From: Bacteroidota bacterium
Lineage (GTDB): Bacteria > Bacteroidota > Bacteroidia > B-17B0 > B-17BO
Length of the DNA stretch: 12,204 nt
Direction: 5' to 3'
Assembly: GCA_025356715.1 (NCBI GenBank)
Contig: JANXRU010000126.1
Location: 1 to 12,204, forward strand
Notes under the pieces: model-generated
Told to the model about the DNA's origin: nothing
Seen by the model: only the letters and a program-made list of their open reading frames with translations
Database searches by the model: none
Translations under genes and position numbers: made by a program
Shown: piece by piece, positions 6,852 to 12,204 of the stretch
Layout of the letters: every line of letters begins with the position of its first letter
Numbering within the stretch: the first letter of the stretch is position 1

Positions 6852-8279
6852 ATGAAAAATATAACCAATTATATATTAATAATAGCCATAGCGCTAACAA
6901 GTTTTACATCTTGTAAAAAATATCTAGATGATGCTGCCATTAATCCTAATGACCCATTGGAAGTAACTCCCAATCCTTTGTTAGCTAATATAGAATTAGC
7001 TACTTTTGCTAGTTATAATGGTAACTTAAATAGACGTTCCTCTGTCTTAACTCAGCATTTAGCTGGTGTTGACGGGCAATATGTATCAGTAGCCAATTAT
7101 AAAATTACTGAAGGTGATGTAACGAATGAATGGAAAACTATATATGCAGGAGCATTAATAAATATTAATTTATTAATTGAAAAATTAGGGACTAAGAGTC
7201 CTAATTATAAAGGAATAGCTCAAACACTTTACGTTATGAATTTAGCTATGGCTTCAGATATGTGGGGAGATGTTCCTAATAGTGATGCTTTAAAAGCTTT
7301 ATCTCAAAATTATACTCCATCGTATGACAGTCAACAAAAAATATATGCTGATATGCAATTAATGTTATCAGATGCAATTACTAATTTGAAACAACCAGCA
7401 GCAAGTAATTTATATTTTGCAAATACCTATGATTATATTTATGGAGGTAATACAAAAAAATGGATTTCAGCTGCTTATGTTTTAAAAGCAAGATATGCAA
7501 ATCATTTAAGCAAATTAAATCCATCACAATCTGCAGCTGATGCTATTATGTATTTAGATTCTGCTTACGCTAATGGTTTATCCTCATCTGCTGATGATGC
7601 AAATGCAGTTTTTGGTTCAGCGGCGAATGAAAATAACCAATGGTATGCATTTGAAAATGGTCGAGGGTATACTCGAATGGGGATGTTTTTTGTTGATTTA
7701 ATGAATACGAATTCGGATCCTCGCTTACCATATTTTGCAGCAACTGATGTTAGTGGCACTACTTATACAGGAGCGGACGCAGATCCTAATAATTATACAG
7801 GCAATGAGTCATCTATAGGTCCTTATGCTGGAGGCGTAGACCCAATTACGGGTCTTGGCAAAAAAGATGCTGTAGCTCCTATCATTACTTATGTTGAAGC
7901 GAAATTTATTGAAGCGGAGGCTAAATTAAGAGCAGGGAATACAGCAGGTGCAGCAACCGCATATAATACTGCTGTAAAAGAATCCATCTCTCATGTTACT
8001 GGAGCTTCTGATCCTACTTATGAAGCTGCTCATGCTTCAGAAACTGCAGGTTCAATTAATCTTACGAAAATTATGACAGAAAAATACGTGGCTTTATTTA
8101 CTCAAGCAGAAACATGGACAGATTGGAGAAGAACAGGACTTCCTGTATTAACACCTAACCCAAGTGGAGTAGTTAGTGGAATACCTCGTATTTTGCCTAC
8201 TTCTCAAGATGAGCGAAATTATAATCCAAATGCTATTATCGTTTCCGATATTTTACAAAAAGTTTGGTGGGACTTATAA
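6852..8279 (+). CDS. SusD/RagB-family surface lipoprotein (SusD-like type 2)
   Basis: A 475-residue lipoprotein that caps the SusC channel at the cell surface and binds the ligand. The signal peptide ends in FTSC, with the lipidated Cys at 21 and KKYLDD after it, an acidic patch of the kind associated with surface export in Bacteroidota. Family landmarks: helical TPR-like segments; LAMASDMWGDVPNSDAL (131-147), equivalent to the usual YGDVPxSEAL; SDPRLPYFA (288-296); YVEAKFIEAEAKLRAG (347-362); and EKYVALFTQAETWTDWRRTG (410-429). This set is typical of the SusD-like_2 group. It follows the SusC gene by 25 bp on the same strand with no terminator between, and a strong terminator follows, so the two form a closed operon. 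No enzyme is encoded with them. Confidence 0.94.
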   Translation: MKNITNYILIIAIALTSFTSCKKYLDDAAINPNDPLEVTPNPLLANIELATFASYNGNLNRRSSVLTQHLAGVDGQYVSVANYKITEGDVTNEWKTIYAGALININLLIEKLGTKSPNYKGIAQTLYVMNLAMASDMWGDVPNSDALKALSQNYTPSYDSQQKIYADMQLMLSDAITNLKQPAASNLYFANTYDYIYGGNTKKWISAAYVLKARYANHLSKLNPSQSAADAIMYLDSAYANGLSSSADDANAVFGSAANENNQWYAFENGRGYTRMGMFFVDLMNTNSDPRLPYFAATDVSGTTYTGADADPNNYTGNESSIGPYAGGVDPITGLGKKDAVAPIITYVEAKFIEAEAKLRAGNTAGAATAYNTAVKESISHVTGASDPTYEAAHASETAGSINLTKIMTEKYVALFTQAETWTDWRRTGLPVLTPNPSGVVSGIPRILPTSQDERNYNPNAIIVSDILQKVWWDL

Positions 8280-8302
8280 TACGTTCTTATTAAATTAATT
8301 TT

Positions 8303-8333
8303 AAAAGCTCCGCTATTCAGTGGAGCTTTTTTT
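8303..8333 (+). terminator. Rho-independent terminator of the susCD operon
   Basis: AAAAGCTCCGCT (8303-8314) pairs with AGTGGAGCTTTT (8319-8330) around the loop ATTC, a 12-bp stem with one G-U pair, and the T run continues to 8333. It begins 23 bases after the SusD stop codon. Confidence 0.88.
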
Positions 8334-8396
8334 ATGCAATTTATGTTAATGTGCAAAAAATCCCTTTAACGGTAGTGTTAAGATAGATAAAATAGA

Positions 8397-8404
8397 TAAT
8401 TTTG
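8397..8404 (+). promoter_or_regulatory. Candidate -7 box of the T9SS-cargo gene
   Basis: TAATTTTG is a full match to TAnnTTTG, 28 bases before the ATG at 8433 and downstream of the susCD terminator, so this gene has its own transcription start. No obvious -33 element is seen. Confidence 0.5.
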
Positions 8405-8432
8405 CGACTTAATTTTAACTATAAAAAACATT

Positions 8433-10001
8433 ATGAGAACATTAAAACAAAAAATTTACATTGTGATTGCTACAATAGCTTCCTTATCTGCATTTAGCCA
8501 AACTAAAATAAGTAGGACGGTAAAGATAACTGATATTGAAATAAATGGGACTGCAAATGTATGCGCAAATCTTCAAACTGATTGTGTTAACGGAAGTCTT
8601 TACACATATAATATTACAGGAATACCTGCTGGAGCTACAAATATTTATATTCTTTGGAATGAAATAAATGGGACTTCATGCACATCAAATATTGGTCAAT
8701 CAAATACTGTTAGATGGTCTAATTCTAATACTTGTGATGCTTCTGCGGAAATTTCTGCTTGGGGAGAATATACTATGGGAACAGATGTAATACAGATTCC
8801 TTTAACTAAATTACCAATAAATATTACTTCTATTGGAGATATTTCGCCAATTTCATGGAATATATCTCCTTATATGTTTAATCCAAATAACTTAGTGTAT
8901 AGTATAAATCCAGTCTGTGGAGCTACAGCATACCAATGGACAATTCCAACTGGCTGGGCGGCTCAAACACCATTAACAGGGACATCAATAATTGTCACTC
9001 CTAATACAACGTCTGGAGGTGTAGTTAGTGTTGTTGCTATAAATAATAGCAATGGATGTAACCTTAGTACCTCTTTTTCACAAAATGTAACCAGACCAAT
9101 TGAAAAACCAATATTAGTTGCCCCAGCATCAGGTATATGTTTAGATAATACGCCAACTAAAACATATTATATTAATCCTGTTCCAAATGCAATTTCATAT
9201 ACTTGGACATATCCAGTTGGTTGGACTGGAACAGTGGCAACAAATGGATTATCTTCTTTTGTGAACTTTAATAGTAATCAGCAAGTTGGTAATATTTGCG
9301 TTAATGCTAATTTTCCTGGAGGTATCTCTTCTGCTCTAACATGTGTTAATGTTACCGCTGTATTTGGCGCACCTTTCCCCCCTAGTTATAGCCCAAATAT
9401 TACAGCTACACCATCACCAACTATAGGTAAATGGCAAGTTCAAGTTTACTTTCCAACAATACCTGGAGGAAATTATAATTGGACAACTAGTGTGCAAAAA
9501 TACCAAGGAGGTACTCCTAGTTACGGGCCATCAAATAATCATTCTGGTATAAGTTCAGGTCTAGCAACAGCGTATTATATTATGAGTAATAATGATAAAA
9601 TACAAATAAATGCTAGTCGAACCAATCCTTGCACTACTTCGGATGGTAATTCGTATGGTTTTAAATTTAATAATGGGGCATTTACTCCTTATCAATTACT
9701 AAGAACTGGTAATTTAAATATAGTAGATGAAACCGAAGGTGAAATTGATTATAATTTCAACATATTCCCAAATCCTGCAAATAATAATTTAAATATCACA
9801 TATTTTAGTCAAGAAAACTCTGTGATGAATATTGTTATTACGGATGTATTAGGTAATATTGTTTTAAATGTAATAAAAGATTTAAGCGAAGGAAACAATG
9901 AATTTAAGCTTCAACTTGATGGTATAACCAATGGAATTTATTTTGTGAATATTGATGGTAAAGGTTTTTCTAATAAAAAGAAAATAGTAATTGTAAAATA
10001 A
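8433..10001 (+). CDS. Secreted protein with PKD/Ig-like domains and a T9SS type A sorting domain
   Basis: A 522-residue exported protein. The signal peptide covers 1-23 (ending AFSQ). Three beta-rich segments follow, at roughly 38-125, 145-222 and 226-310. The last two each carry an aromatic core (YQWTIPTGW at 167-175, YTWTYPVGW at 256-264) and INP repeats typical of PKD-like Ig folds in Bacteroidota. A fourth beta region (about 318-420) has no clear signature. Residues 441-522 are a T9SS type A C-terminal domain: FNIFPNPANNNLNI, ITDVLGNIV, LDGITNGIYFVNI and a Lys-rich end KKKIVIVK. This domain directs export by the type IX system and is usually removed on cell-surface attachment or release. 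Ten Cys residues are spread through the mature part and could form disulphides. I see no catalytic motif. An adhesin-like or ligand-binding role is possible, but the function is unknown. Confidence 0.85.
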   Translation: MRTLKQKIYIVIATIASLSAFSQTKISRTVKITDIEINGTANVCANLQTDCVNGSLYTYNITGIPAGATNIYILWNEINGTSCTSNIGQSNTVRWSNSNTCDASAEISAWGEYTMGTDVIQIPLTKLPINITSIGDISPISWNISPYMFNPNNLVYSINPVCGATAYQWTIPTGWAAQTPLTGTSIIVTPNTTSGGVVSVVAINNSNGCNLSTSFSQNVTRPIEKPILVAPASGICLDNTPTKTYYINPVPNAISYTWTYPVGWTGTVATNGLSSFVNFNSNQQVGNICVNANFPGGISSALTCVNVTAVFGAPFPPSYSPNITATPSPTIGKWQVQVYFPTIPGGNYNWTTSVQKYQGGTPSYGPSNNHSGISSGLATAYYIMSNNDKIQINASRTNPCTTSDGNSYGFKFNNGAFTPYQLLRTGNLNIVDETEGEIDYNFNIFPNPANNNLNITYFSQENSVMNIVITDVLGNIVLNVIKDLSEGNNEFKLQLDGITNGIYFVNIDGKGFSNKKKIVIVK

Positions 10002-10017
10002 TATAAAATGTTTTATA

Positions 10018-10047
10018 AAAAAACTCCGCTAATCAGCGGAGTTTTTT
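10018..10047. terminator. Strong, probably bidirectional terminator between convergent genes
   Basis: AAAAAACTCCGCT (10018-10030) pairs with AGCGGAGTTTTTT (10035-10047) around the loop AATC. The stem is 13 bp, with a G-C-rich core and A/T runs on both sides, so it can act for the + gene ending at 10001 and for dusB, whose stop lies at 10133 on the minus strand. Confidence 0.87.
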
Positions 10048-10132
10048 GTTTTATATTATTTTCATATACTGCCTCAAACTCTTGTCAAATAATGAAAATA
10101 GGGGAAGCTGCGATTTTTTAAATACTCAATAG

Positions 10133-11122
10133 TTAGTGATTAACCAATAATTCATTATCGCAAATACCTAACAATATTTCTTTAATCTCTTCAATGTTTT
10201 CAATGGTAACTAATTTCATACGAGTTTCTTTAAAGTGATTAATGCCTTTAAAGTAATTGGAGTAGTGAGGTCTCATTTCCAAAACGCCTAATTTAGGGCC
10301 TTTCCATTCAATAGATTTTTCAAAATGAGCTAAGCATACTTCCACACGATTTTGTATCGTTGGCTTATCTAAATGAGTTCCAGTTTTAAAATAATGTTTT
10401 ATTTCATTAAAAATCCAAGGATAACCAATGCTAGCACGGCCAATCATCATACCGTCTAAGCCATATTTATCTTTATATTCTAATGCTTTTTCGGGAGTTG
10501 TAATATCTCCATTTCCAAAAATAGGAATATGCATACGAGGATTATTTTTTACAGCAGCAATGGGCGCCCAATTAGCAGAGCCTTTATACATTTGAGCGCG
10601 TGTGCGTCCATGTATTGTTAATGCTTTAATTCCCACATCTTGCAAGCGCTCTGCTACTTCCATGATGTTAATGGAGTTATCATCCCAACCCAAACGTGTT
10701 TTTACGGTAACGGGCAAATTTGTTGATTTCACTACCGCTTTTGTTAAGCGTATCATTAATTCAATGTCTTTTAAAACACCTGCTCCTGCGCCTTTACAAA
10801 CTACTTTCTTTACAGGGCAACCGAAGTTAATGTCTAATAAATCGGGTTGTGTAGCATCCACTATTTTGGCCGACATAGCCATTGCTTCTTCATCGCCACC
10901 AAAAATTTGTATGCCAATGGGTTTTTCGTAATCAAAAATATCTAACTTTTTTCTGCTCTTAATCGCATCTCTTATTAGACCCTCACTACTAATAAATTCA
11001 GTGTACATTAAATCCGCTCCATATTTTTTGCAAACATATCTGAAGGGAGGGTCGCTCACATCTTCCATAGGTGCTAATAATAAAGGAAAATCTCCTAATT
11101 CTATATGGGCAATTTTTACCAT
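10133..11122 (-). CDS. dusB: tRNA-dihydrouridine synthase, DusB type
   Basis: A 329-residue FMN-dependent enzyme that reduces specific uridines in the tRNA D-loop to dihydrouridine with NADPH, in the cytoplasm. Landmarks along the TIM barrel: LLLAPMEDVSDPPFR (14-28, FMN-binding strand and loop); PIGIQIFGG (68-76); DINFGCPVKKV (97-107), with Cys102 as the catalytic acid; VTVKTRLGWDD (138-148); the HGRTRAQMYKGSANW block (171-185); and the phosphate-binding GNGDI (203-207) plus MMIGRASIGYPW (225-236). The helical tRNA-binding domain follows to the C-terminus. Length and motif order are normal for DusB. The gene is monocistronic here. The nearby accessory DNA lies upstream of its start and leaves the coding sequence intact. 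Confidence 0.95.
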   Translation of the reverse strand: MVKIAHIELGDFPLLLAPMEDVSDPPFRYVCKKYGADLMYTEFISSEGLIRDAIKSRKKLDIFDYEKPIGIQIFGGDEEAMAMSAKIVDATQPDLLDINFGCPVKKVVCKGAGAGVLKDIELMIRLTKAVVKSTNLPVTVKTRLGWDDNSINIMEVAERLQDVGIKALTIHGRTRAQMYKGSANWAPIAAVKNNPRMHIPIFGNGDITTPEKALEYKDKYGLDGMMIGRASIGYPWIFNEIKHYFKTGTHLDKPTIQNRVEVCLAHFEKSIEWKGPKLGVLEMRPHYSNYFKGINHFKETRMKLVTIENIEEIKEILLGICDNELLVNH

Positions 11123-11133
11123 AACTAAGTTTG

Positions 11134-11141
11134 CAAAGGTA
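11134..11141 (-). promoter_or_regulatory. Candidate -7 box of dusB
   Basis: The minus strand reads TACCTTTG, a full match to TAnnTTTG, only 11 bases before the ATG. Transcription would then begin a few bases ahead of the start codon, giving a very short leader. It overlaps the palindrome TTTGCAAA (11130-11137). Confidence 0.45.
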
Positions 11142-11286
11142 TCAATAAAAAATCTCCTTGCTAATACTAAGAGTTTTTATTTAATCAATTGAAATCCAGT
11201 TATCAAATAAAATAAAAAGGAGATAAATTTGTTGCAAATTCTACTCACAATTGCTTCGAAAAAAAATATGCGTTCATCAAAATCAA

Positions 11287-11314
11287 ACGCAATCCCTCCG
11301 CAATTTGATTGCGT
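11287..11314 (+). repeat. Inverted repeat ahead of intron domain V; possible domain IV base
   Basis: ACGCAAT (11287-11293) and ATTGCGT (11308-11314) form a perfect 7-bp stem with a 14-base loop, five bases before domain V. In an intact group II intron the domain IV stem sits just here, so this may be its collapsed remnant. That reading is an inference. Confidence 0.35.
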
Positions 11315-11319
11315 GACAG

Positions 11320-11392
11320 GAGCCGTATGAAGTGAGAGCTTCACGTACGGTTCTGTGAGAGGCTTGGACTGAAATGCCCTTGCCTACTTGAC
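11320..11392 (+). ncRNA. Group II intron remnant: domains V and VI (3' end)
   Basis: Domain V is 11320-11353, exactly 34 nt. The lower stem GAGCCGTA pairs with TACGGTTC and contains the AGC catalytic triad (11321-11323). A two-base CG bulge (11344-11345) sits on the 3' side. The upper stem TGAAGT pairs with GCTTCA, closed by a GAGA tetraloop of the GNRA type. After a three-base linker, domain VI (11357-11389) pairs GAG with CTT and AGGC with GCCT, leaving A11386 unpaired as the branch-point adenosine, seven bases from the predicted intron end ...GAC at 11392. Only about 200 bp separate this from dusB, too little for domains I-III, and no maturase is present. It is therefore a 5'-truncated, non-splicing relic. 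A complete group II element elsewhere in the genome is likely. Confidence 0.85.
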
Positions 11393-11438
11393 CTTTTGCA
11401 AATGCCGAAGCACAATGTCCAAATTAAATTTAGGTGCG

Positions 11439-11455
11439 GTTATAAGAAGTGCGCC
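11439..11455 (+). repeat. Left inverted repeat core flanking the toxin-antitoxin pair
   Basis: GTTATAAGAAGTGCGCC, found again in inverted orientation at 11985-12001 with one mismatch. Similarity to the other copy continues outward, with gaps, to about 11405 (shared blocks include CAAATNAAAT and TTTAG). The whole left copy is therefore roughly 50 nt, with the best-conserved part facing the genes. Confidence 0.75.
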
Positions 11456-11496
11456 ATATCAAAGCATTTACGTTAGTAATTATCTTTATTTATTAA

Positions 11497-11504
11497 TATA
11501 TTTG
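11497..11504 (+). promoter_or_regulatory. -7 box of the toxin-antitoxin operon, four bases from the start codon
   Basis: TATATTTG is a full match to TAnnTTTG. Only CCCT separates it from the ATG at 11509. Because transcription usually begins a few bases after this box, the mRNA would start at or very near the ATG, so translation is probably leaderless. If instead the ATG at 11518 is used, a leader of a few bases would exist. Confidence 0.5.
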
Positions 11505-11508
11505 CCCT

Positions 11509-11706
11509 ATGAAAGCAATGGTAATAACTCCAAAAAGTCAAACCGAATTTAGGTTTATAAATGATTTGTTAAAAAAACTCGGTATCTCGGCTTCTCCAAT
11601 GACTGAAGAAGAATTGGAAGATATTGGGCTGTCTAAAATGCTAAAAGCTGTTGATAAAACAAAAAAGGTTAGCAAAGAAAGTATTATGCAAAAACTTAGG
11701 TCGTAA
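11509..11706 (+). CDS. Antitoxin of a RelE/ParE-type toxin-antitoxin pair
   Basis: A 65-residue, charged protein directly before a RelE/ParE-like toxin; its TAA shares one base with the toxin ATG (TAATG), the translational coupling usual in such operons. Residues 1-26 (starting MKAMVITPKSQTEF) form the conserved N-terminal part of a small antitoxin group common in Bacteroidota. The middle is acidic (MTEEELEDIGLSKML), and the end KVSKESIMQKLRS is the short helix expected to wrap the toxin. No helix-turn-helix or ribbon-helix-helix domain is evident, so direct autorepression is uncertain. The start at 11509 is preferred because the MKA(I/M)VITPK beginning is characteristic, as I recall, of this group. 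The assignment rests mainly on the partner and the overlap. Confidence 0.78.
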   Translation: MKAMVITPKSQTEFRFINDLLKKLGISASPMTEEELEDIGLSKMLKAVDKTKKVSKESIMQKLRS

Positions 11707-11972
11707 TGAAGATTGAGTTTTTAAGTAAATTTTCAAAAGATATTGATCATATTTCTCAAAAGTCGGTTAAGGCAAATCTGTCTAAATTGATAGAATTATT
11801 TGAGTTAGAAGAAAACTTAAATAATATTCCTCAACTCAAAAAACTTCGTGGTCATAAGTCTGCGTATAGAGTTAGAATTGGTGATTATAGAGTTGGATTT
11901 TTTTATGAAAATAATAAAGTCACTTTAGCAAGAGTCGCACACCGCAAAGATATTTATAAAGCGTTTCCATAA
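11706..11972 (+). CDS. RelE/ParE superfamily toxin
   Basis: An 88-residue basic protein of the RelE/ParE (plasmid stabilisation) fold. The family core is clear: an N-terminal strand and helix pair (MKIEFLSKFSKDIDHI and the Leu-rich helix to about 37), PQLKKLRGHKSAYRVRIGDYRV (42-63) with its paired YRVRIGDYRVGF strands, then VTLARVAHRKDIYKAFP (72-88), which carries the C-terminal HRKDIY motif. RelE members cleave mRNA on the ribosome and ParE members poison gyrase; this sequence, with the AHRKDIY end and many basic residues, leans towards the mRNA-cleaving side, but activity cannot be settled here. It is complete and intact. Together with the antitoxin it fills most of the space between the two inverted repeats, as an addiction-type cargo would. 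Confidence 0.88.
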   Translation: MKIEFLSKFSKDIDHISQKSVKANLSKLIELFELEENLNNIPQLKKLRGHKSAYRVRIGDYRVGFFYENNKVTLARVAHRKDIYKAFP

Positions 11973-11984
11973 CAATCGGGTCAG

Positions 11985-12001
11985 GGCGCATTTCTTATAA
12001 C
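11985..12001 (-). repeat. Right inverted repeat core flanking the toxin-antitoxin pair
   Basis: Read on the minus strand this is GTTATAAGAAATGCGCC, 16 of 17 bases identical to 11439-11455. It begins 12 bases after the toxin stop codon. Outward similarity to the left copy continues to about 12041 through TTTAGCGCG and CAAATCAAAT, with a small insertion (AAAAC) next to the core. Confidence 0.75.
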
Positions 12002-12204
12002 GTTTTCGCGCTAAACAACGATTTGATTTGAAACCGTGTCCTGCCTAAATATTAATAACAAAGACAAAAAACAAGCTCCTATAAAAAACACCATTGCTTA
12101 ACCTTAAGCGATAAGCTCCTGCTTTGCCTATCGTTCAACTAAATAGTAAAATCAATACGGTCAAACGTTCTTTACTTATCACACAAAGAATAATTTACGC
12201 AAAT
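12002..12204. other. Window end: non-coding, hairpins only
   Basis: I find no supported gene in these 203 bases. Beyond the outer part of the right repeat (to about 12041) there is a perfect inverted repeat GCTTAA-CC-TTAAGC (12096-12109). Next to it is a second, CGATA (12109-12113) with TATCG (12129-12133), that encloses AAGC-TCCT-GCTT. The octamer AAGCTCCT occurs twice (12073-12080 and 12113-12120). This may be the start of another repeat or a terminator region of a gene beyond the window. Confidence 0.4.

Larger units (their letters stand above)
11123..11508. other. 386-bp intergenic region with intron remnant and repeat, no protein gene
   Basis: It holds, in order, the dusB promoter region, about 140 bp of AT-rich sequence without recognisable content, the 3' end of a group II intron, the left copy of the repeat that encloses the toxin-antitoxin genes, and their promoter. 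No open frame here encodes recognisable protein, including any piece of an intron maturase. Confidence 0.7.

Noticed and set aside
10133..11122. dus gene as a phage or island integrase attachment site
   Set aside because: Such integration is known for the 5' end of dusA in Proteobacteria. Here there is no integrase, no duplicated gene end, and the gene is DusB type.
11211..11330. Open frame of about 39 codons reading into domain V, considered as a maturase tail
   Set aside because: It has no reverse transcriptase, X-domain or HNH motif and stops inside the conserved domain V, so the frame is a by-product of RNA sequence.
11130..11402. TTGCAAA motif occurring near 11130, 11232 and 11395
   Set aside because: Short AT-rich palindromes are common in this composition, and the flanks are not shared beyond the motif.
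11449..11453. GTGCG as the 5' end of a second group II intron
   Set aside because: It lies inside the inverted-repeat core, and nothing after it resembles domain I; a five-base match is expected by chance.
11439..12041. Canonical integron attC site on either side of the toxin-antitoxin genes
   Set aside because: The layout suggests a cassette, but I could not place RYYYAAC and GTTRRRY core sites correctly at the ends, and no integrase is in view.
1..12204. CRISPR arrays, tRNA or rRNA genes, transposase genes
   Set aside because: I scanned both strands for regularly spaced repeats, tRNA arms and transposase motifs and saw none; a tRNA covariance search would be needed for certainty.

Overview
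The window comes from an AT-rich member of the Bacteroidota. Four things point there: a SusC/SusD outer-membrane pair, a secreted protein with a type IX secretion (T9SS) C-terminal sorting domain, a DivIC/FtsB-like protein of the Bacteroidota type, and matches to the Bacteroidota -7 promoter box TAnnTTTG in front of most transcription units. The species cannot be named from the sequence.

Layout. Positions 1-95 hold the last 30 codons of an unidentified + strand gene. It converges on a minus-strand, membrane-anchored SPFH/flotillin-like protein (143-2083) with four N-terminal repeat modules and a long hendecad helix. A minus-strand YafK-type L,D-transpeptidase family protein (2188-3006) is divergent, across 46 bp, from a small DivIC/FtsB-like division protein (3053-3340). 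That gap carries a 15-bp palindrome and two candidate promoters facing opposite ways. After a 321-bp spacer comes a SusC-SusD operon (3662-8279) ending in a strong terminator. It is followed by a T9SS-secreted protein with PKD-like beta domains (8433-10001). That gene converges on dusB (10133-11122, minus strand), with a hairpin between them that could stop transcription both ways.

The accessory part lies right of dusB. Positions 11320-11392 are the 3' end (domains V and VI) of a group II intron; the rest of the intron is missing, so this is a 5'-truncated remnant. Forty-six bases further on, a two-gene RelE/ParE-type toxin-antitoxin module (11509-11972) is enclosed by two inverted, diverged copies of a repeat of about 50 nt. 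Their inner 17 bp are nearly identical (11439-11455 and 11985-12001). This looks like a small cassette or MITE-like unit carrying a toxin-antitoxin cargo, next to a retroelement scar. It is the least ordinary part of the window. The last 200 bp contain no gene that I can support.

How the genes fit together. SusC and SusD form an outer-membrane importer for an unknown ligand; no degradative enzyme or regulator is beside them to reveal the substrate. The transpeptidase-family and DivIC/FtsB-like genes both concern the cell envelope and septum and may share a control region. DusB is housekeeping tRNA modification.
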